From Pseudescherichia sp032055545 (GTDB lineage: Bacteria > Pseudomonadota > Gammaproteobacteria > Enterobacterales > Enterobacteriaceae): a stretch of 25,296 nt of DNA. The first letter of the stretch is position 1. Every line of letters starts with the position of its first letter. A program made the translations under genes and the position numbers. The notes under the pieces are model-generated. The model had not been told where the DNA came from, searched no databases, and was given only the letters and a program-made list of their open reading frames with translations. Positions 1 through 7,546 of this stretch are shown here, one piece after another. The stretch covers positions 1 through 25,296 of the forward strand of contig DAMBQR010000057.1 in NCBI GenBank assembly GCA_032055545.1, written 5' to 3'.

Positions 1-5
1 TTGCG

Positions 6-977
6 ATGAATTTAGAAAAAATCAATGAGTTAACCGCGCAAGATATGGCGGGTGTCAATGCGACAATCCTGCAACAGCTCGACTCGGACGTACAGCTAAT
101 CAACCAGCTGGGGTATTACATTGTCAGCGGCGGCGGCAAACGTATCCGTCCAATGATCGCCGTGCTGGCTGCTCGCGCCGTCGGCTATGAGGGGAATGCC
201 CATGTTACGATTGCGGCGCTAATCGAATTTATCCACACCGCGACGCTGCTCCATGACGACGTGGTGGATGAATCCGACATGCGCCGGGGCAAGGCCACCG
301 CTAACGCGGCGTTTGGCAATGCTGCCAGCGTGCTGGTGGGCGATTTTATTTATACGCGTTCCTTCCAGATGATGACCAGCCTCGGTTCGCTCAGGGTGCT
401 GGAGGTGATGTCGGAAGCGGTAAACGTGATCGCTGAGGGCGAAGTGCTGCAGCTGATGAACGTTAACGACCCGAACATTACCGAAGAGAACTACATGCGG
501 GTCATCTACAGCAAGACCGCACGTCTGTTCGAGGCGGCCTCACAGTGCTCCGGCATTCTGGCGGGCTGCAGCGAGGCGCAGGAGAAGGGGCTGCAGGATT
601 ATGGCCGCTATCTGGGCACTGCCTTCCAGCTTATTGACGACCTGCTGGACTACAGCGCCGATGGCGAAACGCTGGGGAAAAACGTCGGTGACGACCTCAA
701 CGAAGGCAAACCTACCCTGCCGCTGCTGCATGCGATGCGTCACGGTACGCCAGAGCAGGCGCAGATGATCCGCGAAGCTATTGAGCAAGGTAATGGCCGT
801 CACCTGCTGACGCCCGTGCTGGAAGCCATGGCCGCCTGCGGCTCACTGGAGTGGACGCGGCAGCGGGCAGAAGAGGAGGCGGATAAAGCCATCGCCGCGC
901 TTCAGGTACTGCCGGACTCCCCATGGCGTGAAGCCTTGATTGGCCTGGCGCACATCGCCGTTCAGCGCGATCGCTGA
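6..977 (+). CDS. ispB: Octaprenyl diphosphate synthase
   Basis: This trans-prenyltransferase extends farnesyl diphosphate with isopentenyl diphosphate to make the C40 side chain of ubiquinone and menaquinone; it acts in the cytosol. The 323-residue length equals that of E. coli IspB. The sequence shows the substrate-binding GGGKRIRP segment (residues 42-49), the first Asp-rich motif LLHDDVVD (about 81-88) and the second LIDDLLD (about 209-215), which bind Mg2+-diphosphate. The ATG at position 6 starts at the conserved MNLEKI N-terminus. The ribosome binding site and promoter lie outside the window. A weak GC hairpin follows the stop codon, and sfsB follows on the same strand after 212 bases. 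Identification is secure by full-length similarity to the known enteric protein. Confidence 0.97.
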   Translation: MNLEKINELTAQDMAGVNATILQQLDSDVQLINQLGYYIVSGGGKRIRPMIAVLAARAVGYEGNAHVTIAALIEFIHTATLLHDDVVDESDMRRGKATANAAFGNAASVLVGDFIYTRSFQMMTSLGSLRVLEVMSEAVNVIAEGEVLQLMNVNDPNITEENYMRVIYSKTARLFEAASQCSGILAGCSEAQEKGLQDYGRYLGTAFQLIDDLLDYSADGETLGKNVGDDLNEGKPTLPLLHAMRHGTPEQAQMIREAIEQGNGRHLLTPVLEAMAACGSLEWTRQRAEEEADKAIAALQVLPDSPWREALIGLAHIAVQRDR

Positions 978-987
978 TCCTTGCACT

Positions 988-1005
988 CCCGCGTTACGGC
1001 GCGGG
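988..1005 (+). terminator. Weak hairpin after ispB
   Basis: CCCGCG and CGCGGG form a 6-bp stem around the loop TTACGG, starting 10 bases past the ispB stop. No T-run follows (AATATTCC), so it may only stabilise the 3' end or give partial termination. Confidence 0.3.
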
Positions 1006-1107
1006 AATATTCCAAAAAGTTCCAATAAGCACGCTCCATTAAATCCAGTAACGCCATGGGATTACTCCTGGCAAATTCCGAAATACCCCTAGATTTAGTA
1101 GAACTTA

Positions 1108-1137
1108 TTAGAGCTTACACTCCCTAAGGATTATAGT
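1108..1137 (+). promoter_or_regulatory. Possible sfsB promoter
   Basis: TATAGT at 1132-1137 is a good -10 match. The best -35 partner is the weak TTAGAG at 1108-1113 with an 18-bp spacer. Transcription would start about 45 bases before the sfsB ATG. GARCTTA direct repeats 10 bp apart (1101-1107, 1111-1117) overlap the -35 and could be an operator. This is inference from sequence only. Confidence 0.3.
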
Positions 1138-1189
1138 AGACCTGCGCACCGTTTTAGCGCAGTGCTTATCGCAATCACAGGGAGGAAAA

Positions 1190-1474
1190 ATGGAACAGAA
1201 ACTGACTGACTGGCATCCGGCCGATATTATTGCCGCGCTACGTAAGAAGGGGACCTCAATGGCGGCAGAGTCGCGTAGAAGTGGTCTCAGCTCTTCAACG
1301 TTGGCGAACGTGCTAACGCGTCCGTGGCCAAAGGGAGAGCAGATCATCGCCAAAGCGATTGGAACGGAGCCGTGGGTGATCTGGCCGTCGCGCTATCACG
1401 ACCCTATCACTCACGAGTTTATCGATCGCGCTAAGCTGATCCGCAAGGAGCGAGCGAAACAGCCTAAAGCGTAA
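1190..1474 (+). CDS. sfsB: Ner-like DNA-binding transcriptional regulator SfsB (Nlp)
   Basis: A 94-residue protein of the Ner/Nlp family, relatives of the phage Mu Ner repressor. In E. coli, SfsB (92 residues) was found as a multicopy activator of maltose utilisation genes; its natural regulon is poorly defined. The helix-turn-helix lies at about residues 8-55: the DWHPADIIAALRKKG start, then SMAAESRRSGLSSSTLANVL (helices 2-3). The WVIWPSRY motif after it is typical of the family. The ATG is preceded by a strong GGGAGG at about 1180-1185. The C-terminal tail (RKERAKQPKA) differs from E. coli, as is usual for this end. It converges on murA, with a shared hairpin between them. Identity is secure; cellular role is uncertain. 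Confidence 0.93.
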   Translation: MEQKLTDWHPADIIAALRKKGTSMAAESRRSGLSSSTLANVLTRPWPKGEQIIAKAIGTEPWVIWPSRYHDPITHEFIDRAKLIRKERAKQPKA

Positions 1475-1491
1475 CGATCGTTAACCCGGCA

Positions 1492-1524
1492 AGCCAACCC
1501 CCTTCTCCTGACGGTAAGGGGGCT
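1492..1524. terminator. Bidirectional hairpin between convergent sfsB and murA
   Basis: CCCCCTT (1498-1504) pairs with AAGGGGG (1516-1522), a 7-bp stem in the 72-base gap between the two convergent stops. Neither side has a clean T-run, but the symmetric position suits a shared transcript end. Confidence 0.5.
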
Positions 1525-1546
1525 GCCTTCCATTAAGCCTGAAGCC

Positions 1547-2806
1547 TTACTCGCCTTTCACGCGTTCGATATTCGCGCCCAGCGCCCGCAGCTTGTTCTC
1601 AATGGTTTCATACCCACGATCGATATGGTAGATACGCTCAACGATGGTGGTTCCTTCCGCGATACAGCCCGCCAGCACCAGGCTTGCAGAAGCACGCAGA
1701 TCGGTTGCCATCACCTGGGCGCCGGAGAGTTTTTCCACGCCGTGACAGATAGCGGTATTGCTCTCGATCTCCGCGTGTGCGCCCATACGGATCAGCTCCG
1801 GGATGTGCATGAAGCGGTTCTCAAAGATGGTTTCCGTCACAACGCCGGTACCTTCCGCCACCAGGTTCAGCAGCGTAAACTGCGCCTGCATGTCGGTAGG
1901 GAACGCCGGGTGCGGCGCAGTGCGCACGTTAACCGCTTTCGGGCGCTTGCCATGCATATCCAGGCTGATCCAGTCCTCGCCCAGCTCAATATCGGCGCCC
2001 GCTTCGCGCAGCTTGGCCAGGACCGCATCCAGGGTGTCCGGCTGAGCTTTATGGCAGACAATTTTGCCGCCGGAGATGGCCGCTGCCACCAGGAAGGTCC
2101 CGGTTTCGATACGGTCAGGCAGCACGCTATAGACACCGCCGCCCAGGCGCTCAACGCCCTGAATGGTGATGCTGTCGGTACCCATGCCGGTGATCTTCGC
2201 GCCCAGGGTGTTGAGGAAGTTTGCCGTATCGACAATCTCCGGCTCGCGGGCGGCGTTTTCGATAATCGTTGTGCCTTCGGCCAGCGTTGCTGCCGACATG
2301 ATGGTGACGGTCGCGCCAACGCTGACCTTATCCATCACGATATGCGCCCCTTTCAGGCGACCGTTAACGGAAGCTTTAACGTAGCCCTCTTCCAGCTTGA
2401 TCTCTGCACCCAGCTGCTCCAGGCCGCTGATATGCAGATCAACCGGACGTGCGCCGATAGCGCAGCCGCCTGGCAGGGAGACTTCACCCTTGCCAAAACG
2501 CGCCACCAGCGGACCCAGCGCCCAAATAGAGGCGCGCATGGTCTTCACCAGCTCATAGGGGGCGCGATAGATATTGACCGCGCTGCCATCCATCCAGACG
2601 GAGCCATTACGCTCGACCTTCATGCCAAGCTGGCTCAGCAGCTTCATGGTGGTATCGATATCTTTCAGTTTCGGAACGTTACGAATTTCGACAGGCTCTT
2701 CTGCCAGCAGGGCGGCAAAAAGAATTGGCAACGCTGCGTTTTTCGCTCCTGAAATTGTCACTTCGCCCTGAAGCCGGGTCGGCCCCTGTACACGAAACTT
2801 ATCCAT
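1547..2806 (-). CDS. murA: UDP-N-acetylglucosamine 1-carboxyvinyltransferase
   Basis: MurA transfers enolpyruvate from PEP to UDP-GlcNAc, the first committed step of peptidoglycan synthesis, in the cytosol; it is the fosfomycin target. The 419-residue length equals E. coli MurA. Key residues are all present: K22-N23 in SGAKNAALP, catalytic C115 in LPGGCAIGARP (the Cys that fosfomycin alkylates), D305 in FPTDMQAQ and R397 in HIDRGYE. C115 is Cys, not the resistant Asp form. The start at 2806 gives the conserved MDKFRVQGPTRLQGEV N-terminus, with a purine-rich site (GAGAAGAG) just upstream. It lies 53 bases downstream of ibaG on the same strand, as in E. coli, so the two are probably co-transcribed. 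Confidence 0.98.
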   Translation of the reverse strand: MDKFRVQGPTRLQGEVTISGAKNAALPILFAALLAEEPVEIRNVPKLKDIDTTMKLLSQLGMKVERNGSVWMDGSAVNIYRAPYELVKTMRASIWALGPLVARFGKGEVSLPGGCAIGARPVDLHISGLEQLGAEIKLEEGYVKASVNGRLKGAHIVMDKVSVGATVTIMSAATLAEGTTIIENAAREPEIVDTANFLNTLGAKITGMGTDSITIQGVERLGGGVYSVLPDRIETGTFLVAAAISGGKIVCHKAQPDTLDAVLAKLREAGADIELGEDWISLDMHGKRPKAVNVRTAPHPAFPTDMQAQFTLLNLVAEGTGVVTETIFENRFMHIPELIRMGAHAEIESNTAICHGVEKLSGAQVMATDLRASASLVLAGCIAEGTTIVERIYHIDRGYETIENKLRALGANIERVKGE

Positions 2807-2859
2807 TCATCTCTTCTCTGTTAAGAATTCATACGTACTGCCGGTCAATGACCGTCAGC

Positions 2860-3114
2860 TCAAAAACCGTTGAGTTTACGATCGCGCGCCCACTCGGCAG
2901 GCGTGTAGGCTTTGATCGACAGGGCGTGGATGCGGTTGTCCGCGATATACTCCATCAGCGGGGCATAGACGGCCTGCTGCTTCTTCACGCGACTCATGTC
3001 GGCAAAAATTTCACCCACCGCAATAACCTGAAAGTGACTGCCATCGCCGCTAACGTGGGCTTCCTGAAGGGAGAGTGCGTTCATCAGCACGGTCTGGATT
3101 TCATGATTTTCCAT
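2860..3114 (-). CDS. ibaG: BolA-family acid-stress protein IbaG
   Basis: An 84-residue BolA-like protein (YrbA/IbaG). Family members bind monothiol glutaredoxins through a shared [2Fe-2S] cluster; E. coli IbaG is linked to acid stress. Visible features are the N-terminal helix (IQTVLMNALSL), the GDGSHFQVIAVGEIF strand region with H27, and the conserved RIHALSIKAYTPAEW segment with H63, a likely cluster ligand by analogy with BolA proteins. The ATG at 3114 matches the E. coli start. It is the first gene of the ibaG-murA pair, and a candidate promoter lies about 40 bases upstream, just past the mla terminator. Confidence 0.94.
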   Translation of the reverse strand: MENHEIQTVLMNALSLQEAHVSGDGSHFQVIAVGEIFADMSRVKKQQAVYAPLMEYIADNRIHALSIKAYTPAEWARDRKLNGF

Positions 3115-3150
3115 GGGCTCTAATTCATCTGGTAGTGAAAACAGTCCAAC

Positions 3151-3178
3151 ATCTTAGAGGAAAGTGGCGCTGTCTTAA
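3151..3178 (-). promoter_or_regulatory. Possible ibaG-murA promoter
   Basis: Reading the - strand, TTAAGA (3173-3178) and TAAGAT (3151-3156) are separated by 16 bp. This would place the start site about 30 bases before the ibaG ATG. It sits between the mla terminator and ibaG, where a promoter is needed. Inference only. Confidence 0.35.
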
Positions 3179-3180
3179 AT

Positions 3181-3215
3181 AAGCAAAAAGCCTCGCTTGT
3201 CAATCAAGCGAGGCT
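3181..3215 (-). terminator. Intrinsic terminator of the mlaFEDCB operon
   Basis: AGCCTCGCTTG (3189-3199) and CAAGCGAGGCT (3205-3215) form a perfect 11-bp stem with a 5-base loop. On the - strand it is followed directly by TTTTTGCTT. It lies 24 bases beyond the mlaB stop and insulates mla from ibaG-murA. Confidence 0.92.
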
Positions 3216-3239
3216 ATGAGTAGTAACGTACTGAAAATA

Positions 3240-3533
3240 TTAGTGTGGCAGCGCATCGGCGGGAAGGTTATAGAGCTGCGCCAGCGTGCGAACCTTGTCG
3301 CTGACGCCCTCCAGCACCACCGGGCGCCCCTGTTTTCTGGCAAAGGCCACCAGGTGAACCAGCAGGGCAACACCGGCGGTATCAACGCGAGCGACGCCGG
3401 TCAAGTCGATCACGTCAACGCCGTTTAGCGCCTGCGCCCTCGCCTCCCACAGGCCGTTCAGCACGTCCTGATCCAGCTCTCCCTCGAGAGCCAGTCGTTC
3501 GCCATTGCGCGTCCAGCGGAGCTGGTCAGCCAT
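3240..3533 (-). CDS. mlaB: MlaB, STAS-domain subunit of the Mla lipid ABC transporter
   Basis: A 97-residue cytoplasmic STAS-domain protein that binds MlaF and is needed for assembly and activity of the inner-membrane MlaFEDB complex. The domain spans nearly the whole protein: the GELDQDVLNGLWE helix, the central strand VDVIDLTGVARVDTAG with conserved T52, and the C-terminal LAQLYNLPADALPH. The first half is more divergent from E. coli than other Mla proteins, but length and the functional Thr are kept. Its start codon overlaps the mlaC stop by one base (TAATG), which suggests translational coupling. It is the last gene of the operon. Confidence 0.95.
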   Translation of the reverse strand: MADQLRWTRNGERLALEGELDQDVLNGLWEARAQALNGVDVIDLTGVARVDTAGVALLVHLVAFARKQGRPVVLEGVSDKVRTLAQLYNLPADALPH

Positions 3534-4168
3534 TATTTCTTCTCGTCCAGGGTAATTTTCTGCTGGGAGATCGATTTCAGCTGCGCGGTCAGACCCTCGA
3601 TGCCTTTAGTACGCAGCAGGTCGCTCCACTCATTCTGTTTGGTGGTGATCATGCTGATGCCTTCGGCAATCATGTCATAGGCCTGCCAGTTACCGGTCTG
3701 GCTGTTCTTACGCCACTGGAAGTCCAGGCGTACCGGTGGACGACCGTTTGGATCGTTGATAGTGACGCGGATCGGCACGATAGAGGCATTGCCCAGCGGC
3801 TTCTCCGGCGCAATCTGGTAGGTCTGGCCATTATACATCGCCAGCGCCTGGCCGTAGGCCTGCTTCAGGTATTCGCGGAACGCGGCAAAGTAGGCATCAC
3901 GCTGTGCCGGGGTTGCCTCTTTGTAATAGCGGCCCAGTACCAGTGCACCAGCGTATTTTACCTGCACGTAGGGCAGCAGCTCTTGATCGACAACGTCGCG
4001 CAGGTAGTCAGGGTTAGCGCGGATTTTCGGCTGCTCGGTTTTAAGGCGATCGAACGTCTTTTGCGCCGCTTCCTGCATCAGCTTATAGGGATTGCTCTGG
4101 TCAGCGGCGGTCGCTGCCGTCAGCGGAGCGATAGCCAGTACGGCAATCATTAACAGTCGTTTAAACAT
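3533..4168 (-). CDS. mlaC: MlaC, periplasmic phospholipid carrier
   Basis: MlaC shuttles phospholipid through the periplasm between the outer-membrane MlaA-porin complex and inner-membrane MlaFEDB. The protein has 211 residues, as in E. coli. Residues 1-21 are a Sec signal peptide: positive MFKR, the hydrophobic core LLMIAVLAIAPL and a cleavage site after TAATA. The rest matches the NTF2-like MlaC/Ttg2D fold, for example SNPYKLMQEAAQKTFDRLK, the VVDQELLPYVQVKYAGALVLG segment and YDMIAEGISMI. It lies 13 bases after mlaD and overlaps mlaB by one base. Confidence 0.97.
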   Translation of the reverse strand: MFKRLLMIAVLAIAPLTAATAADQSNPYKLMQEAAQKTFDRLKTEQPKIRANPDYLRDVVDQELLPYVQVKYAGALVLGRYYKEATPAQRDAYFAAFREYLKQAYGQALAMYNGQTYQIAPEKPLGNASIVPIRVTINDPNGRPPVRLDFQWRKNSQTGNWQAYDMIAEGISMITTKQNEWSDLLRTKGIEGLTAQLKSISQQKITLDEKK

Positions 4169-4181
4169 GCGTCACTTCTCC

Positions 4182-4736
4182 TCATGGATTCGTCGGGGTA
4201 GCGGACGGTGCAATATCAGTATCGGCAGCGCCCGGCGCTGGCGCATCACCTGAACTCTTATTGTCGCTACCTTTGCTGTTGTAAAGGAATTGTCCGATCA
4301 GGTCCTCAAGTACCATTGCAGACTTGGTGTCCTGAATGGTGCTGCCGTCTTTAAGCATAGAACTTCCCAGCTCGGGATCGTCAAACCCGACGTTGAGCGC
4401 CAGGTACTGCTCGCCCAGCAGGCCAGAGGTACGAATCGCCAGCGAGCTGGTATCGGGGATCTGGTTATAGCGCTCTTCGATATCCAGCGACACGCGCGGC
4501 AGATAGGTTTTTGGATCCAGCTCGATATCGGCCACGCGCCCAACCACGACGCCGCCAATGCGCACCGGCGAGTGAACCTTCACGCCGCCGATGTTATCGA
4601 AGGTGGCGGTCACGCGGTAGGTAGGCTCCGTGCGCATAGAGGCAACGTCCGCCGCCTTCAGGCAGACAAAGAGCGCCGCCAGCAGGGCAATCAGAAGAAA
4701 AATACCCACCCAAATTTCTGTTTTTTTCGTTTGCAT
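4182..4736 (-). CDS. mlaD: MlaD, MCE-domain lipid-binding subunit
   Basis: MlaD forms a hexameric periplasmic ring on the MlaFEDB transporter through which phospholipid passes to or from MlaC. Residues 7-28 are one membrane anchor (IWVGIFLLIALLAALFV). An MCE domain follows at about 39-117, with the conserved GGVKVHSPVRIGGVVVGRV segment and the pore loop SGLLGEQYLAL at 104-114. An amphipathic helix (MVLEDLIGQFLYN, about 141-153) lines the central pore. The last 30 residues are a low-complexity Ala/Pro/Asp/Ser tail that is expected to be disordered and differs from E. coli. Length is 184 residues against 183 in E. coli. It starts four bases after mlaE ends. Confidence 0.97.
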   Translation of the reverse strand: MQTKKTEIWVGIFLLIALLAALFVCLKAADVASMRTEPTYRVTATFDNIGGVKVHSPVRIGGVVVGRVADIELDPKTYLPRVSLDIEERYNQIPDTSSLAIRTSGLLGEQYLALNVGFDDPELGSSMLKDGSTIQDTKSAMVLEDLIGQFLYNSKGSDNKSSGDAPAPGAADTDIAPSATPTNP

Positions 4737-4740
4737 CTAC

Positions 4741-5523
4741 TCAGTTCCCAAACATCAGAGCGGTGAGCACAAAATCGAGGCCGAGAATGGTCAACGATGA
4801 GTGCACAACGGTACGTGTGGTGGCCCGGCTAATCCCTGCCGAAGTGGGGATCGCGTCATAACCATTGAACAGCGCGATCCAGGTAACGGTAATAGCGAAT
4901 ACCACGCTTTTGATCAGGCAGTTCACCAGATCGAGGCGCAGATCGACGGCGTTTTGCATCGCCGTCCAGAAGAAACCGGCATCGATGCCTTTCCAGTTCA
5001 CGCCCACCAGCGAGCCGCCCCAGATGCCGACCGCGACAAACATAATGGTCAGCAGCGGCAGTGAGATCACCCCCGCCCAGAAGCGTGGCGAAATCACCCG
5101 GCGCAGCGGATCCACCGCCATCATCTCCATGCTGGAGATCTGTTCGGTGGCACGCATCAGGCCGATTTCGGCGGTCAGCGCCGATCCTGCCCGTCCGGCG
5201 AACAGCAGCGCGGCAACCACCGGTCCCAGCTCGCGCAGCAGCGACAGCGCGACCAGCATCCCGAGGCTGGTTTCGGCGCTGTAGGTGGTGAGCACCAGGT
5301 AACCCTGCAGCCCCAGCACCATGCCGATGAACACCCCGGAGACGAGGATGATGAGCATCGAGAGCACGCCCACATTATAGAGCTGGCGAACCAGCAGCGG
5401 GGCGTGCTTGCGAAACTCGGGCTTGCCGACCAGCGCATTGAATAACATCAACCCGGCGCGCCCGAACGTCGCGATCGTTTTGATCCCGCGATGCCCAAGC
5501 GATGCCAGTGCATTTAACAGCAT
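4741..5523 (-). CDS. mlaE: MlaE, permease subunit of the Mla lipid ABC transporter
   Basis: The 260-residue inner-membrane permease of the MlaFEDB complex, which helps keep the outer membrane asymmetric. It shows an N-terminal amphipathic helix, then hydrophobic segments at about 48-80, 88-110, 146-175 and 195-255. The MlaE-family signature ELGPVVAALLFAGRAGSALTA is at about 98-118. The following RATEQISSMEMMAVDP stretch (about 124-139) is the coupling region that contacts MlaF. The ATG at 5523 lies seven bases after the mlaF stop. Sequence is close to E. coli throughout; no anomaly seen. Confidence 0.97.
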   Translation of the reverse strand: MLLNALASLGHRGIKTIATFGRAGLMLFNALVGKPEFRKHAPLLVRQLYNVGVLSMLIILVSGVFIGMVLGLQGYLVLTTYSAETSLGMLVALSLLRELGPVVAALLFAGRAGSALTAEIGLMRATEQISSMEMMAVDPLRRVISPRFWAGVISLPLLTIMFVAVGIWGGSLVGVNWKGIDAGFFWTAMQNAVDLRLDLVNCLIKSVVFAITVTWIALFNGYDAIPTSAGISRATTRTVVHSSLTILGLDFVLTALMFGN

Positions 5524-5530
5524 GAGTGGC

Positions 5531-6343
5531 TTAGCTCCCTGTTCCTAATAAATCATGAAGATAGTCACCCGCCGGATAGCGGAACGGCACCGGGCCATCC
5601 GCAATGCCGTCAAGGAACTGGCGGACCCGGGGATCGGCATTCTCCTGTAAGCCCTGGGCGCTGCCGTGGGCGACGATCTTTTTGTCGGCCACGATATAGG
5701 CGTAATCGGCAATACTCAATACCTCGGGCACGTCGTGGGAGACCACAATGCAGGTCACCCCCAGCGCGCTGTTCAGCTCTGAAATAAGCTTGACCAGTAC
5801 CCCCATGGTGATGGGATCCTGACCGACAAAAGGCTCATCAAACATGATCAGATCCGGCTCAAGGGCAATCGCCCGCGCCAGCGCCGCACGACGGGCCATG
5901 CCGCCGGATAGCTCGGACGGCATCAGCTTCGCCGCGCCGCGCAGGCCAACGGCCTCCAGCTTCATCATTACCGTACTCTTCAGCAGCGCCGGCGGCAGAT
6001 GCGTGTGCTCGCGCAGCGGATAGGCCACGTTATCAAACACGGTCATGTCGGTGAACAGCGCCCCGGACTGGAACAGCATGCTCATGCGCTTGCGCACGGT
6101 GTAGAGGCGGGAGCGCGACATCGCCGGTACGTTTTCGCCATCGAAGAGGATCTCACCGGTGTCCGGTGGGATCTGCCCGCCGATCAGGCGCAGCAGCGTG
6201 GTTTTACCGATCCCTGATGGTCCCATGATCGCGGTGATCTTTCCGCGCGGTACCGTCAGGGTAATATTGTCGAAGATACACCGATTGCCACGGGAGAAGC
6301 TGACGCCACGGACATCGACTAAATTCGCCATCGTCTGGCTCAT
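5531..6343 (-). CDS. mlaF: MlaF, ATPase subunit of the Mla lipid ABC transporter
   Basis: The cytoplasmic ATPase that powers MlaFEDB phospholipid transport. All ABC motifs are present: Walker A GPSGIGKTT (41-49), Q-loop Gln92, signature LSGGM (145-149), Walker B LIMFDE (165-170) and switch His203. The C-terminal extension PVPFRYPAGDYLHDLL (from about 251) is the Mla-specific tail that in E. coli contacts the partner MlaF and MlaB. Length is 270 residues, one more than E. coli. The start at 6343 follows a good AGAAGGA site. It is the first gene of mlaFEDCB and diverges from yrbG across 224 bases that hold its probable promoter. Confidence 0.97.
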   Translation of the reverse strand: MSQTMANLVDVRGVSFSRGNRCIFDNITLTVPRGKITAIMGPSGIGKTTLLRLIGGQIPPDTGEILFDGENVPAMSRSRLYTVRKRMSMLFQSGALFTDMTVFDNVAYPLREHTHLPPALLKSTVMMKLEAVGLRGAAKLMPSELSGGMARRAALARAIALEPDLIMFDEPFVGQDPITMGVLVKLISELNSALGVTCIVVSHDVPEVLSIADYAYIVADKKIVAHGSAQGLQENADPRVRQFLDGIADGPVPFRYPAGDYLHDLLGTGS

Positions 6344-6449
6344 TTACTTTTCCTTCTGCCTTGTTAGGTGTAACCAGGGCGCGTCATTACGCCTGGTCAC
6401 GATATTTTTACAGAATATTGTGTGCATAGGTTAGCTAAAGCTGGCATTT

Positions 6450-6477
6450 GTTTTACTTTTAAGCCGCTTAAAGTCAA
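6450..6477 (-). promoter_or_regulatory. Candidate mlaF operon promoter
   Basis: On the - strand TTGACT (6472-6477) and TAAAAC (6450-6455) are separated by 16 bp. The spacer holds an imperfect palindrome (ACTTTTAAGC / GCTTAAAGT, 6455-6474) that could bind a regulator. The start would be about 100 bases before mlaF. A leader hairpin, ACCAGGGCG / CGCCTGGT (6373-6397), lies downstream. Confidence 0.4.
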
Positions 6478-6567
6478 AATCAGGACTCGCTGTGTCTAAC
6501 CGATCCTCTCTTCGCCTGGCGATCGCTGACTGCGGACCGGCGATTATACCTGAAGAAAGGACTTTAG

Positions 6568-7533
6568 ATGCTTTTAGCGATGGCGCTGTTAATTATTGGT
6601 TTACTTTTGGTGGTCTACAGTGCCGATCGTCTGGTGTTTGCCGCGTCTATTCTCTGTCGTAACATCGGGATCCCGCCGCTGATCATCGGCATGACGGTGG
6701 TCACCATCGGCACCTCCCTGCCCGAAATCATTGTCTCAATGGCCGCCTCCCTGCACGGACAGATGGATCTGGCTATTGGGACGGCGTTGGGATCTAACAT
6801 CGTAAATATACTGTTAATCCTCGGTTTAGCCGCCCTGTTCCATCCATTTACCGTGCATTCTGATATTCTGCGCCGCGAATTACCGCTAATGTTGATCGTC
6901 AGTGCCCTCGCCGGCGTGGTGCTGTACGATGGTCAACTCACGCGGGCGGACGGCCTCTTTTTACTGCTGTTAGCCGTGCTCTGGCTGGTATTCATTGTTA
7001 AGATTGGCCGCCAGGGCAACGATAGCCTGACCCGGGAGCAGCTGGCGGAGCTGCCCCGTGAGGGTAGCCTGTCGGTGGCGTTTCTCTGGCTGGGGGTTGC
7101 GCTGATCGTCATGCCGATGGCGACCCGGATGGTCATTGATAACGCCACGGTGCTGGCTAACGTGCTGGGCATGAGCGAGCTGACCATCGGCCTGACGGTA
7201 ATTGCCATTGGCACCAGCCTGCCGGAGCTGGCGACCGCTATCGCCGGGGCACGTAAAGGTGAAGATGATATCGCCATTGGTAATATTATTGGCTCCAGCA
7301 TTATTAATATCGCCATTGTGCTGGGCCTGCCCGCGCTGATTGTACCCGGCTCGTTTAACCCGCTGGCCTGTACCCGTGACTACGGCGTGATGCTGGCGGT
7401 CAGCGTGATCTTTGCCCTGCTGTGCTGGCGTCGGCAGAGCCAGACGGGCAGAGGCGCAGGCGTGCTGTTACTTGGCGGTTTTATCATATGGATGGCGATG
7501 CTCTACTGGCTGTCGCCGTATATTACTGGATAA
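6568..7533 (+). CDS. yrbG: YrbG, Ca2+/Na+ antiporter-family membrane protein
   Basis: A 321-residue inner-membrane protein of the CaCA (cation/Ca2+ exchanger) superfamily. The physiological substrate of E. coli YrbG is not firmly established. The two inverted alpha repeats are clear: alpha-1 with GMTVVTIGTSLPE (41-53) and LGSNIVN (74-80), alpha-2 with GLTVIAIGTSLPE (208-220) and IGSSIIN (241-247). The acidic residues E53 and E220 are the expected cation ligands. Each repeat has about five hydrophobic helices, and a hydrophilic loop at about 147-167 separates the halves. A GAAAGGA site precedes the ATG. It begins the + strand series and ends 13 bases before kdsD. Confidence 0.93.
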   Translation: MLLAMALLIIGLLLVVYSADRLVFAASILCRNIGIPPLIIGMTVVTIGTSLPEIIVSMAASLHGQMDLAIGTALGSNIVNILLILGLAALFHPFTVHSDILRRELPLMLIVSALAGVVLYDGQLTRADGLFLLLLAVLWLVFIVKIGRQGNDSLTREQLAELPREGSLSVAFLWLGVALIVMPMATRMVIDNATVLANVLGMSELTIGLTVIAIGTSLPELATAIAGARKGEDDIAIGNIIGSSIINIAIVLGLPALIVPGSFNPLACTRDYGVMLAVSVIFALLCWRRQSQTGRGAGVLLLGGFIIWMAMLYWLSPYITG

Positions 7534-7546
7534 TCGGAAACCTATT

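Noticed and set aside
1625..2752. 375-codon open frame antisense to murA
   Set aside because: It lies wholly inside murA, which has every catalytic residue; the predicted protein resembles no family and has typical mirror-frame composition.
7412..7546. 45-codon N-terminal extension of kdsD
   Set aside because: It overlaps yrbG; the start at 7547 has a GGAAA site and gives exactly the E. coli KdsD length.
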